Of a stretch of 64,000 nucleotides of DNA, positions 23,824 to 35,928 are shown in pieces (the stretch's first letter is position 1; each line of letters opens with the position of its first letter). The position numbers were made by a program, and so were the translations under genes. This DNA comes from Trichaptum fuscoviolaceum. Its lineage: Eukaryota > Basidiomycota > Agaricomycetes > Hymenochaetales > Trichaptaceae. The DNA lies in contig CAJSYZ010000003.1 of assembly GCA_910574455.1 (NCBI GenBank), forward strand, positions 4,649,250 through 4,713,249. The letters run 5' to 3'. Under the pieces are notes generated by a model, which ran no database searches, had not been told where the DNA came from, and was given only the letters and a program-made list of their open reading frames with translations.

Positions 23824-24412
23824 AAAGTTATATGTGAAGGTAAGCTCAGTAATTCGGACTGCTTCGTTCGCTAATGTTGATTAATCTACAAATTCAGCTA
23901 CTATCGCCCCGCATTCTCTCTTTTATCTTTTCCGTGACGGAATTTCTTATAATCCGCTCTCCATGAAATCTGAGAGATAAGACCTTGGATCAAGTTCACT
24001 GTTCATCCCATCTTGTATATTTTGGTTCGACCGTCGGGATCTCCAAATATGGACAATTTTGGCTCCGAATACGGCATGCGCGCCACGTGGAAAACTCTGG
24101 AGATTTTCCTATCATACCCGCCCATAGCTAGCTGGCCATGCTATAGGCTATAGTAGGACCGATAACGATGAAGTCCCTAAAACAACATATATCTACTTTT
24201 CTTATCTTTGCCTGTGCCAAAGTCAACATCATCTGCGAAGAATTCTGCTCAATCTTCTATCTCTGACTCGGACTGGGGGCCGGGGGTCTGGAAGTGATCC
24301 TTCTCGCCCTTAACCATCCCTATAAATAAAGGACGAAGAGAGGGGGACAAGCGCCTCAATAGCCATCTCATTGTGGTCGAAACCCCCTTCTGGATACGGC
24401 TTCGATACCACT
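23824..24412. other. promoter region of the first DUR3 gene
   Basis: No gene seen. Several GATA-type hexamers are present, including AGATAAG at about 23970, a GATAAC near 24160 and a CTTATCT (reverse AGATAAG) near 24200. Such sites would fit GATA-factor nitrogen control of a urea transporter. Confidence 0.4.
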
Positions 24413-27034
24413 ATGACGAACGGCGAATTCACTGCGTATCTACCCCAAGGGTCTGGCTATGGGATCATTCTTGGAGGCGGTTTCGCATTCGCGCTTTTCA
24501 TGGTCTGCTTGAGCTGGGTTCAAGGAAAACTCACAGAGACATCGCCCTTCGAAGGTGGGTAGCCTAAAATCTCTTAACCCTGATCTCTTGACTAACGAAT
24601 TTTACTCGCACTTAGCTGAGGAGTTCTCCAGTGCGAGTCGCAATGTCAAACCCGGTCTTGTCTGTTCTGGAATTGTAAGACAGCCGTTCATTTATCTTTG
24701 ACTCCTATTGCGCACATATTTTATCCTTACATTCATATCTTCAGGTCTCTGCTTGGACTTGGAGTGCGACCCTCATGGTCTCTTCACTCGTTGTCTATCA
24801 ATTCGGCCTTTCGGGAGGCTGGTGGTACGCCGTCAGCGGGACGTAAGAATCTAGTTAATTGCCCCTTTCTTAATCAGTACTCAGTTCTAACAGTATCCAG
24901 ATTATCTTCTTCTCCGTTATCGCCGCAAAAGTGAAAGAGAACGCGAATGGCGCCCGTACATTCTTGGAGATAGTCAAGGCTCGATTCGGCACTTCTGTCC
25001 ATATAATGTTCACAGTATGCATAAAATCCATTGCCATGTGTTCTGATTCGAACTGACACCATTTTATCATAGTTCTATGCACTTTTCACTTCGCTGATGG
25101 TCGTAGCCATTCTGCTTCTGGGTGGTAGTGCATCTATCTCAGCGCTTACGGGCATGGATGTACGCGCTGCGACGATGTTGCTCCCCGTCGGAGTCATCGC
25201 CTACGTCATCGTTGGTGGTCTTCGTAGTACTTTCATATCTGACTACGTGCACACGACTATCGTCTTCATTATTATATGGCTCTTCATGTACACTGTGAGT
25301 GCAAATAAGACGTTGCCTGAATGTGCTAGGCTCATAGGTAATCGGCTTATAGGCATGTGGCTCATCTGACCTCATTGGTTCACCGTCAGCCTTACACGCG
25401 CTGCTCGTAAAGGCTGCGGAAATCAATCCAGTCGAGGGCAATTATAAAGGATCCTACGTCACTTTCCATTCGAAGCCCGGTTTTATCTGTACGTGATTTC
25501 CGTTTCAAAGCTATATTTGTTTTACCTACGATCTATTTCGCCCATAGACGCCGCCATTTCCGTCACTATTGGCTGCGGAACTGTTTTCCTCGACCAATCC
25601 TACTGGCAGCGCGCCATCGCCTCGGACCCTAGGGGCACCACTAAGGCGTACTTCCTGGGTGGTCTCTCGTGGTTCAGTGTACCGTATGCCTTCGGAACTG
25701 TCATGGGACTCTCGGCTCGTGCCCTCCAGACGAATCCTGTCTTCCCTACGTACCCAGAACCCCTCAGCACGGCGCAGCAGGGTGCAGGTCTTGTCGCTCC
25801 TGCTGCTGCTGTCGCACTTCTTGGGAAATCGGGAGCAATCGCTATGCTCATTGTTACATACATGGCTGTGACGTCTGCTTGCTCTGCGCAGCTCATCTCC
25901 GTCTCCTCGATCTTCACCTATGATATTTACCGAGTGAGTATCCTATTCAACACAGAATGGTTACGTCGTTACTAACCCAATCTACTTTCTACTCAGACCT
26001 ATTTCCGCCCGAAGGCAACCGCTCGGCAGATGCTCAGAGTTGCGCATTTCGGTGTTGCAGGGTGGGGAATTTGGATCTCCCTTTGGTCGTTGATCTTGCA
26101 TGCCGGAAACGTCGATATGAACTTCGTTTACTGTATGCACCTTTCCTACTTTTCCCTTTCTTGACTCTCATGCTTCTTTTTAGATTTCTGCGGCACAATC
26201 ATCGGCGCCCCCGTTATCCCTGTAATGCTCGTCGTTCTTTGGTCGAAACTAAACAAAACCGCAGTCCTCGCCGGCTCCATGGGCGGTACCGCTCTTGCCA
26301 TCATGGCCTGGCTCCTTACTGGCCGCTACTATTATGGTGCTGTTAACGTTGACAACCTCATCTCGAGTTACTCTTGTCTCGCGGGTAATATGGTCAGCCT
26401 GTGCACTGGTGGCATCATCGCAGCCGTAATCTCCTTGATAAAGCCAGACAATTACGACTTCAAGGGAACTAAGAACAGTCAGTCTTTTCTTCTACATTGG
26501 CCTGACCGCGTCTCACAGTCGTTCCCCGGTCTAGTCAAAATCATTGGACAGGTGCATCACGAGGGTGACCTACTCCCTACCACGCAGGTTCTTACGGTTA
26601 CTGTGGAAGATGAGAAGGCCTCCAAGGACTCAAAGGCACCCTCGGTCGCGGAAGTGACTGCAGAGCTTGTGCACGAGGACTTCATCGAGATCGTCGAACA
26701 GGCTGACCCTGTTGATGTTAAGAAAGCATTCTGGTGGTCTGCTGTGATCATTATCATTATCTCTGTGATCATTCCGATTCCTCTCGGTTCAGCCTCTTAT
26801 GTATATTCACCGGGCTTTTTCACCGCTTGGATGGTCGTTGCAATGGTGAGTCTCTACTAATTCCTTAAAAAAGTGTACCTGACAAATTTCATGAAGATCT
26901 GGTCGTTCTGCGCTGGTTTCGCTTGTATCATACTGCCAATATGGGAGAGCAGGGCTGCACTGAAACATGTAGTGTTTGGTCTTATTGCATTGGCTCAAGG
27001 CAAACGCATAGCGCCTCTCGTAGCCGAGAAGTAA
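24413..27034 (+). CDS. DUR3: DUR3, urea active transporter (copy 1)
   Basis: High-affinity urea (and polyamine) transporter of the sodium:solute symporter family in the plasma membrane. Eleven exons: 24413..24554, 24616..24674, 24745..24842, 24894..25014, 25073..25294, 25353..25488, 25548..25933, 25997..26132, 26184..26477, 26535..26845 and 26897..27034; all phases close, giving 680 residues. Diagnostic stretches: GSGYGIILGGGFAFALFMV, SAWTWSATLMVSSLVVYQFG, GGSASISALTGMDVRAATML, YVIVGGLRSTFISDYVHTTI, GCGTVFLDQSYWQRAIAS and a large cytosolic loop with HHEGDLLPTTQVLTVTVEDE before the last two membrane helices. It ends in RIAPLVAEK. A close paralogue lies in inverted orientation at 33.3-35.9 kb. 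Confidence 0.95.
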
Positions 27035-27220
27035 CTGTACCTTTGTCGTTTATTCTTAGATAGAACGAGTTAGAGTTTTTTTTCCCCTTCCTTCACGACT
27101 TTAGATGTTTTTTTAATATTGATCACTGATGACATCGAACGAATAGATTGGTGTCTTGTATTTTTCGACTTATCTGTCTATATATATGCAATAACAGAGC
27201 CCTATACGAATTCATTACAT

Positions 27221-30200
27221 CTACTGTCTCAATTGCTGGAATGTAGGCGACGCCACGGTATTGGAGGACACGACTTCTTTTCCCGAGGAAAAGACACCTA
27301 AAGTGACAAGTTGGAGATTCGCAATTTTAGCTCCTCCTTCGTCTATTGAAAACATATTAGCGCTCCTCTCATGAGTACCCGGCAGCAGCAGCTGCACGAA
27401 GGACTTACCCAGAGACCAAAGTGTAAGGGCTATCTCGTTTGATCCATGAAGATTAAGAATGCCTTCAGGGACCTGAGAAATAATAATTAAGTATATCATT
27501 TTTCCTTGTGATTATAGAAATGACGTACTGGGAAAACCGTCTGGGGTCCAATATTCGAGATGAATCTACCATATTGCCATCCGTTGACGTAAAGCACAGA
27601 ACGGTAGTTGCTTGTTGGAGTTGCAGTGAACTCTATGGCTAACGGAACATCGAAGCCAGTGGGTATATTCAGGTCGAAAGACGTGCGATAGACCTGAATG
27701 CCGGCTTTTGCGATGCCAGCAAAAGGTGTAGACGAGTTCCATTTCGAGTCATCGAATCCGGGCAGAACAGCTCCTAGGACATCATCAGACGCGAGTTTGA
27801 GCTCAAGGCATTATCGTTACCCACCAGATCGCTCAGCCCAGAGACCACCTTCGTTGATCGGTCCCCGAACCTTATCGGGGAAATCCTCACCACCCAGGTT
27901 GCCAGTTAGCTTCCAAGAATTGAAGTCACGCCCTCCGAGAAGAGTGTAACCTCGGATTCCTCGCGGGTTCTGCAACAGTCGTTAGCATGAAGACTCGGGA
28001 TGACAAGAGGGCCTATATTTATCACCTTGAACTGATCGTTGGAGTTCCAATCCTCATCCAAACCTGTATAACAGATCAATTAGTTTTCTGTAAGACATGA
28101 ACTTAAGCGCTACATACCGTTAGAATCCATGACGACAGTCAACACGTTATTTTCACTAATGACATCTGAGGGGAACGTTAATGTTGTATTGACAGTGTCG
28201 GAACCATTGAGTCCTTGGCCAGACGCAAGGAAATGACCATTGAGGAAAGCGGAGAAACCAAACGCGGCACCACTATACGGTTTAATCAGTCTGTATTCGC
28301 CTTCCTCGTCGGATATGATAGTTACCCTTGGACTGAGATATCAACACCTGTCGCTGACCCGTTGAAGTAGCCACGGAAAACGAAGTTTCCCGAATGGAAA
28401 CCTATGCAGTTGAGAATTAGCTTTCACGGAAGCGATATCGTCAAAAAGGAACTCACCGTACTCGTCCGCGTAGAGTACATATTTCCCTGCGTAAGGTTTG
28501 AATATGCGTTGAACACTTGTCTTATTTGCAACTACCCATGTAGAGTCATCGAAGGAGGGTGAAATTTCAGGAAGTGAATCCGCTGACTTCCAGGATGATG
28601 ACTGGAGACTCGGGAGATTGATTTTTGAAACTGGTCCTGAAATCGACCCGGTAAGCCCGACACTGCTCTTCGAGATCTTGACAGGAGCGCCATTCCAAGT
28701 TACTGACGACACAGTTGTTGGTGCAGCAAGTACCGTAAGCGTTGTCGTCGCATTGACATCGCCGACAAGACTCAACGTCGAAGATGTGATCGTGGCATTA
28801 CGAACAAGGTATGGCCCGGCAACGATCACAGAAGGGACATCTGGAGCTACGTCGTACGATGATGCTACTGTGCGAGGCTGCCAGAAGGTCGAGGCAGTCA
28901 ACTTATCCGTAACGATCACGACAGTCCTCCCAAATTTGACCACGGAAATTCCAGATGGGCTTCCGGTGATAATCACAGTGTTGTTGGATGACTTGGCTTT
29001 GATGGACATAGCACCAGATACAATGGGCGTGCCGTGGTCCTTGGGCACGACTACGGCCTCAACGCTTTGATCCTTTGGTACATACAAGACAAGATAGTCT
29101 GTACTCGAAATCGTGGTTTGAGTCAAAATCTGGGCAGGAGTGAGCGAGATAAGTGGAAGCGCTTCAAGTTAAACCTACCTCAGCGGTGGAGTAACGAAGG
29201 ACACTTGAACCGAAAGGATACTCAGACACAAGGATCTTCGTCTCCCGCCCGTCCAGGGTGATTTGACCGCCGAATTGAGGTACAGTGAGTACTCCAACTG
29301 TTGTATTGACTTCTATGGACGTGGATATCGGAGTAGTAAAGCTTTCAGAGAATGACAATCAGTATGCAGTTTAACTCAACTCAAAAGTTAGGCTTACTTG
29401 TTAGATATTTGTCGGACAACATAATAATTGGTAGGGGCAGAAACGAGGTTCGTCACGTAAACACCAGAATTATTTGCGAATGGGGAACCCGCTCCTTGAC
29501 CAGTAATGGTAGTCGTTAACAAGGATGGTGATGCGTGGTAGAAGAGGCCCTGCAATTTTATTTCACTGAACTTCGGTGCGAGGATTCTTGATTCACGGAT
29601 CGACTAACAATTCCATTGACTAATTAGTTCATTGAAATCATAAATAGACAGAAAGCAAGTCATACCGCTCCGTAGTCATACGAGGTGTACACCCCTGGGT
29701 GAGCTAGATTTCTGCGCACGCTATTAGAACCAGGCTACGGAGATGCAATATCACGTACCCCCAGTTGGTTCCTCCATACGTCATATAGAAGCTCATTGCA
29801 GCCGCGCCGAAACCAACGTTGGCTTTATAGTAGACACTAAGTGAAAACAAATTTGTCAGGTAGGGTATGCAAGGTAAGGTATGAGATGGACAAACTTTGA
29901 GAACTCAGTCCCCATCAAAGCTTCGCAGTCGTCATAACCAGGTCCACCCCAAGGATCAAACGATCCACCTTTTCATATCATTTAGTCTCATGTGCGAACT
30001 AAACATAGACGACGGGAATTGCTTACCTTGGAATTCAGCCATATACATGAGGCCCCAAGGATCGACCGAGGCATGAGCCGAAGTAAAGTAATTCGGAAGC
30101 TCGGGCATGAAGGAGGGATTGGAACAGTCGAAACTTCCCGGATATGCGTCAAAGCCATATCTGTGTAAAGGGGCAACATTAACGGTCGTGTATAAGTTTG

Positions 30201-31253
30201 TGCAAGTCCTGGATTATGATATTCGGATGAACATACACATCGACTTGCCCCTCGCCTGAAGCAAAATTCCCAGAAGGATATACATCATTGCAAGTTATGG
30301 GCACCTTGCTGATACCATTTTTTCTGAGCGCATTCTCGAGGAGAACCATGGCTTCTGTCGCCGTCGACAGCATGGGTTGGGAGACATAGAACTCGTTTTC
30401 ACTCTGTACCGCTGTTCAATCAAATACTAAGCTTCAGACCGCAATCTTGCAAGCAAACGAAGAAAATATACCAATGACGGGTCCGTCTGGGTATTGGTAT
30501 TTTGAGGTTGTTTCAGCAAACTGCTGAACGTATAGTTGCCACGCATCGACAAATTCAGTCTCATTTGACCGAGCAGTCGCAGCTGTATTGGAGAGCCAAC
30601 CCGGGAAACCACCAGCGGCTATGTTATTGTACGTTAGAGAGGCCTTGACAGTTCAGAAGCACAAGAAACATACTGGTTTCAGCCTATGATTTGCAAAAAA
30701 GTCGTCTTTAGTGTTCCGGAAGTGAAGGCGGAAGAAATTGCAGATCATCTCTTACGTTGATATAAGGCTAATGACGATTTAGATATGAGTTGTTGAGCAG
30801 AACAAATCTTAACTCACACCAGGTCTTGCTATTACGTAGATTCCAACCTTTTTGGCGACTTCATAGAACAACTCTAGAGACCTATAATGGTCCCAATTGA
30901 GTGATCCCGGTTTGCCTTCAATAAGTCCCCAATGTATGTAAATCGACACGGCGTTGAAGCCGCCAGCCTATAACTTCGTTAGCTAGAAGGTACAATAGGC
31001 AAATAGTCCTCACCTTCATCTTCTGGAGGATATCAGACCAAAGTTCCGGAACAGGTAAACGCCATGGGTGGAATTCACCAGACAGTACGAAAAGCCTCTT
31101 TCCATCGATGAACAGACTGTGCGAGTCAAACTGGACGGCCATTGTCGAGTTTCCATGTTGAAAGCCTGGCGATCCAGGTGGGACAGTGTACCCATCCAGA
31201 CCCAGTACCGTCGTCAACGACGAGACAAGTAGTAGAGCCTTTAGCCATTTCAT
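27221..31253 (-). CDS. lacA: secreted GH35 beta-galactosidase
   Basis: Extracellular exo-beta-galactosidase of family GH35. It begins [18 protein letters not shown], a clean signal peptide, followed by LDGYTVPPG. About fifteen exons, not all limits fixed. The catalytic domain shows [40 protein letters not shown] and [19 protein letters not shown]. The acid/base Glu is in [12 protein letters not shown] and the nucleophile Glu in [15 protein letters not shown]. Also visible are [22 protein letters not shown] and TSYDYGA, both typical of GH35. C-terminal beta-sandwich domains contain [17 protein letters not shown] and end [11 protein letters not shown]. The catalytic motif reads NEF where many relatives have NEY. 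The product could release galactose from lactose, galactans or xyloglucan. The gene sits between two DUR3 copies. Confidence 0.93.
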
Positions 31254-31955
31254 CTTGACGGAATCCAGGAAAGCAATCGGGACCGTCGACAAACTTTTCT
31301 ACGGAAGCTGATCTTTATGAGACTAGACATGCTGGCGATAGCCGTCGGTCCCGACCATCCATTGAGGCGGTCCGCAGAAATGGTCAGAAAAATGACATTA
31401 CCATGTGCTTCTTCGTCGTGATATCGTGTAAGAGACACCAGGACATTTAACGGAGTAACAGCACTTGTCGACAAACCACCCTGCTTCAGTCACGAGTACG
31501 ATCTGCAAGTCATGTAAATCTCGAGTAATTGCATTTTGGAACTTCTTCCATTTGTATGGTACTGCCTTCGGAATTCGGCATCCATAAAGAAGTTCCACAC
31601 ATTTGTAGTGGGGCTTCCTCAACAGTTTTCGCCGATTATGTAGTTGAAGAAACGCAGATATGTCGGAGCAATGTGTCCTGTAGCCTTCGGTTCTGAGATT
31701 AGCGAACACGATGATCGCCTGACCATTGAAATTTGACGTGGCTACCCGCTGCAGCGGTGAAAGGATCGACGTTCGGTAGCGTTAAACGGACCGGGTTTGT
31801 GCTTACATAACAAAAGATGGGAAATAACATTTCGTTTCGTCAAACGAGAAATACATCAGCTCAAATCCTATGAGACAAGATCAGAAATAGAGAAGAAGCA
31901 ATGAAAACAGCAAGCTCAACGAGCATCATCCTGAGATTTTGAGAATGAGAGAAAT
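31254..31955. other. promoter of the GH35 gene
   Basis: No recognised gene. A 103-codon minus-strand open frame (31709-31398) has no recognisable domain. Confidence 0.4.
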
Positions 31956-32916
31956 CTATCGATCGTAATGACTGTTTCGTCTCCTTGGCGGGGAATATGA
32001 CCTTGAGCGAGACCTTCTGTCACGCCCTATGTCTCGTCCATAGCCTCCTGGTCCTCGAGGAGGCGGCGAATTTCTTCCACGTCTCGGCGGTGGCACTCGC
32101 CTGTCACGGTCATCCAAGACCCTGTCAACGTCCCTCCTTGGTCGATCCATTCTTCCACCACCACGACCTCGACCTGAACCAGGCTCCGATGCCCCACGCC
32201 AGTGACCACCACCCCTTCCTAATCCACCAGGAGGCCCTGGAGACGGCGGCCTGGCGCTCTTCCATCCGTTAGAGCTCGCAGCACCTTTAATCGGGACATC
32301 AACGGCTCCGCCGACGTGCGCAGCATGCTTCGGAAGGATGACAGATACGCAAAGGTAGTCTCCAGGAACAAAGCGCAGTTCGTCGAGTGTGCGATCTTCA
32401 CGTTCCTTGTCATTTAGTCCATGTTCTTCGTCTTCCAGAAGCCTGGGTGCAATAGAGTTAATAGAACCGGGTTCACCAAGAATATCCCGCGAGTAGACCA
32501 TCCCGAGTTCCTTCGAGGTGATGCGACCTCTAGATGCGGAGTCAGCGTATAGCGCCCGGAAGGAGAACTTTGCTAGAGGATGGCGGAGTTCTGCGCTTTG
32601 AGGCGTTGTAAGTCGTAACGTTGTCAAGACCTCTTTGAGAGTAGCGTCTTTCCTACACAAAAAGGCGTATCAGTAATAATAATATAAAGAAGATTATACA
32701 TTAGCTCATACCATGTAAATATTTGTTGCTCATCGGTTGTTGGGACTGTCCCGTCCTCGAACAGGTCAGTGCGGTGAAATCCTCCCGCCTTTACGAAAGT
32801 GCGAACCAAGAACGGTGCTGTCTGTGATTGTTTATCAGATATCGAGGAGTCATTTAATCATTTATCAGTACCTTTTCCCTGTCCACAGTGCCTCTAGCCG
32901 CCGTTGTTGAGTCCAT
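31956..32916 (-). CDS. SAP18: SAP18, Sin3-associated/ASAP complex protein, with an RG/RS-rich tail
   Basis: Ubiquitin-fold protein of the Sin3-HDAC corepressor and of the ASAP/PSAP splicing complexes. Exons: 32916..32872, 32821..32712 and 32652..31956; phases close, 283 residues. The SAP18 domain covers TAPFLVRTFVKAGGFHRTDL, TVPTTDEQQIFTWKDATLKE, LRHPLAKFSFRALYADSASR and LDELRFVPGDYLCVSVILP. It is followed by a ~110-residue tail rich in Arg, Gly, Pro and Ser-Arg, including GRGRGGGRMDRPRRDVDR and SRSRSYSPPRRR. Classical SAP18 is about 150-170 residues, so this tail is an extension. RS and RGG tracts suggest an RNA-processing role. Start ATG at 32914-32916 is the only one upstream of the domain. 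Confidence 0.93.
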
Positions 32917-33310
32917 GGTGGAATAATGATCATTTCGTTGAGAATTTGCCTTTATGCCAGTGGCGGGATGATTGTGCGAATTAAACTCCAATTATGGATA
33001 TTTTGCGCAAAAGATATTTTTAATTGAGAATCGACCCCCGCCACCACTGCCTGCGACCAGTGCCACACTCATGTTTGTGAATACTATTGTACTGTTTGTA
33101 CATCTGATTTCTTCTAATATGAAACGTCTACATCTCTAGTCTCCATGATAATATCTAACAATCTAATACACTGCTGTCATGCATACATGCACCGTTTCAA
33201 GCACATAAAATCTAATACATCGAAATCTACACATGGGGGTGCTTGAAAGGGAATAAATCTATCTCTATCTAGGCAGCTCAAGGACAGGGGACGTAGGAAA
33301 GAGCGCCCAC
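32917..33310. other. intergenic, SAP18 promoter and 3' region of DUR3 copy 2
   Basis: AT-rich with no reading frame of note. The two flanking genes are both on the minus strand. Confidence 0.4.
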
Positions 33311-35928
33311 TTATTTCTCGGTTTCGAGGGGAGCGATGCGCTTGCCATGAGCGAGGCCAACAAACGTCAGGAATAGGTGCTTCAGCTCAGCCCTACTCTC
33401 CCACACAGGGAGTATGATGCAGCAAAATCCGCCGAAGAATGACCAAATCTTGAATGCTCATCGTTAGTTGCTATCCATCACGGGACAAAGTCAGGGCTCA
33501 CCATCGCAACGACTATCCACGCGGTAAAAAACTTGACGGAGAAAACGTACGACGCTGAGCCGAGCGGGATGGGTATGACCACGGCAAGTGTAAGGATAAT
33601 GATAGTCGACCACCAGAATGCCTTCTTGACACTGGCAGGTTCAGCCGTTTCAACGATTTCAACGAAGTCCTCGTGCACAAGCTCTGCGGCTATTTCCGCG
33701 ACTGAGGGCGTCTTCGAGTGTTTGGAAGCTTTTTCATCCTCCACGGTGACCGTAAGAACCTGCGTGGTAGGGAGTAGGTCACCCTCGTGATGCACCTGTC
33801 CGATGATTTTGACTAGAAACGTGGACGACTGTGAGATACGGTTAGGCTAACGTTGTATAAGATGCTTACTGTTCTTAGTTCCCTTGAAATCATAATTGTC
33901 TGGCTTTATTAAAGTGATGACAACGCAGAGAAGACCGCCTAGCCAAAGGCTAACAAGGTTGCCTGCGAGAGATGAGTAGTTCGAGACTAGGTTTGTGACG
34001 TTCACAGCACCGTAATAGAAGCGGCAAGTAATAATCCAAGCGATGATGGCAAGAACGGACCCTCCCATAGAACCGATGAGAACTCCAGCCTTGTTGACCT
34101 TCCGCCAGGTGACAATGAGAATGACTGGAATGACCGGAGCACCAATGATTGTGCCACAGAAATCTGGAACAAGCGCATGAGAAGCAATATAAGATGAAGT
34201 GAATAAGATGATGCGTACAGTAAACGAAGTTCATGTCGACGTTCCCGGCGTGCAAAATTAGGGACCAAAGGGAAATCCATATGCCCCAGCCTGCGACAGA
34301 GAAGTGAGCAACCCTAAGCATTTGCCGGGCGGTTGCCTTCGGGCGGAAGTATGTCTGGGGAGAAATTACATATTGTAAGAAAAGGATATCGGGCTGTATC
34401 TATGTACTACTCACCCGGTATATATCATAGGTGAAGATCGAGGAGACAGAAATGAGCTGCGCAGAGCAAGCGGATGTTACAGCCATGTATGTGACAATGA
34501 GCACAGCTATAGCTCCCCGCTTTCCGAGAAGGGTAACAGCGACAGCAGGCGTTACTAGTCCGGCGCCTTGTTGCGCTGCGCTGAACGGTAAGGGGTATGT
34601 AGGCCACGCAGGGTTTGACTGGAGAGCACGTCCCGAAAGACCCATAATAGAACCGAAAGCGAAAGGAACACTGAACCATGAGATACCGCCTAGAAAATAT
34701 GCCTTCGTGGTGCCCTTTGGGCTTGATGCGATTGCGCGCTGCCAGTAAGATTGGTCGAGGAAGACTGTTCCACAGCCAGTAGTGACAGAGATAGCGGCGT
34801 CTTCATTTGAAGGAACAGATATTAGAAGGATAATCAAGGTTGGGAGCTAGAATACGTACAGATGAAGCCAGGCTTCGAGTGGAAAGTCATGTAGGACCCA
34901 TTGAGATTACCCTCGACTGGAGTGATGTCTGCGGCTTTGACGAGAAGTGCATGAAGAGCTGACGGTGAGCCGATGAGATCGGATGTTGCGCAAGCCTATC
35001 GTATGGATATGTAAGAGACGTCTTGACTTCAGACACGACGCTATCGATACTCACGGTATATATGAAGAGCCATATGATGATGAAGACGATGGTCGTATGC
35101 ACGTAATCAGATATAAAGGTGCTACGAAGACCGCCGACAATGACGTAGGCGATTACACCGATTGGCAGCAACATCGTCGCAGCACGAACATCCATGCCTG
35201 TGAGCGCAGACATGGACGCACTACCACCCAGAAGCAGAATGGCAACGACCATCAACGATGTGAAAAGCGCGTAGAACTTTTTAAAAAAATTAGTTATAAT
35301 ATTAGAAACGTTCAGAATCAGATTCTGGCATACTGTGAACATGATATGCGCAGACATGCCAAACCGTGCTTTGACAATCTCCAAGAACGTACGTGCGCCG
35401 TTTGCATTCTCCTTCACCTTAGAAGCAATCACAGTGAAGAAAATGATTTGCACACTGTGAAAGTAATTGCAAGTAATAATTAATGATGAGAGATGAGAGG
35501 GGGGGGTCAAGCACTTACGTTCCGGAGATGCCGTACCACCAACCGCCAGAAACGCCGAATTGGAAGACAACGAGCGCAGAAACCATGAGTGTCGAACTCC
35601 AAGTCCAAGCAGATACCTAATCATGTTCAATATGAGCGATCGACAAAAACCCCAATATGAATCTTGCTTACAATTCCCGAACAGATGAGACCAGGTTTGA
35701 CATTGCGACTCGCACTGGAGAACTCCTCAGCTAAGAAAATAAGGAAAGCGTTAGACAACGTATCAAAGGCTAAAGAGACCACTCACTCTCGAAAGGCGAT
35801 GTTTCAGTATATTTTCCTTGAACCCAACTCAAACAAACCATGAAGAGCGCGAAAGCAAAGCCGCCCCCAAGGATGATTCCATAGCCAGAACCTTGGGGTA
35901 GATACGGGTCAAAGTCACCATTCGCCAT
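33311..35928 (-). CDS. DUR3: DUR3, urea active transporter (copy 2)
   Basis: Second urea transporter of the sodium:solute symporter family. Starts MANGDFDPYLPQGSGYGIIL at 35928, ends RIAPLETEK at 33311. Shares with copy 1 the core sequences VSSLVVFQ-like helix 3, GGSASMSALTGMDVRAATML, YVIVGGLRSTFISDYVHTTI, GCGTVFLDQSYWQRAIAS and HHEGDLLPTTQVLTVTVEDE. Introns fall at matching places, for instance after FHSKPGFI, after DIYR, after VAM and within GTKN. A difference is an exon with VCQNLILNVSNIITNFFKKF near the ARFG-HIMFT helix, which may be an unspliced intron that stays open. Intact as far as I can read. The gene lies 3' to SAP18 and has a long (1.9-kb) upstream region. Confidence 0.93.

Noticed and set aside
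31398..31709. 103-codon minus-strand frame upstream of the GH35 gene
   Set aside because: No recognisable domain, Cys-rich random composition; more likely promoter.
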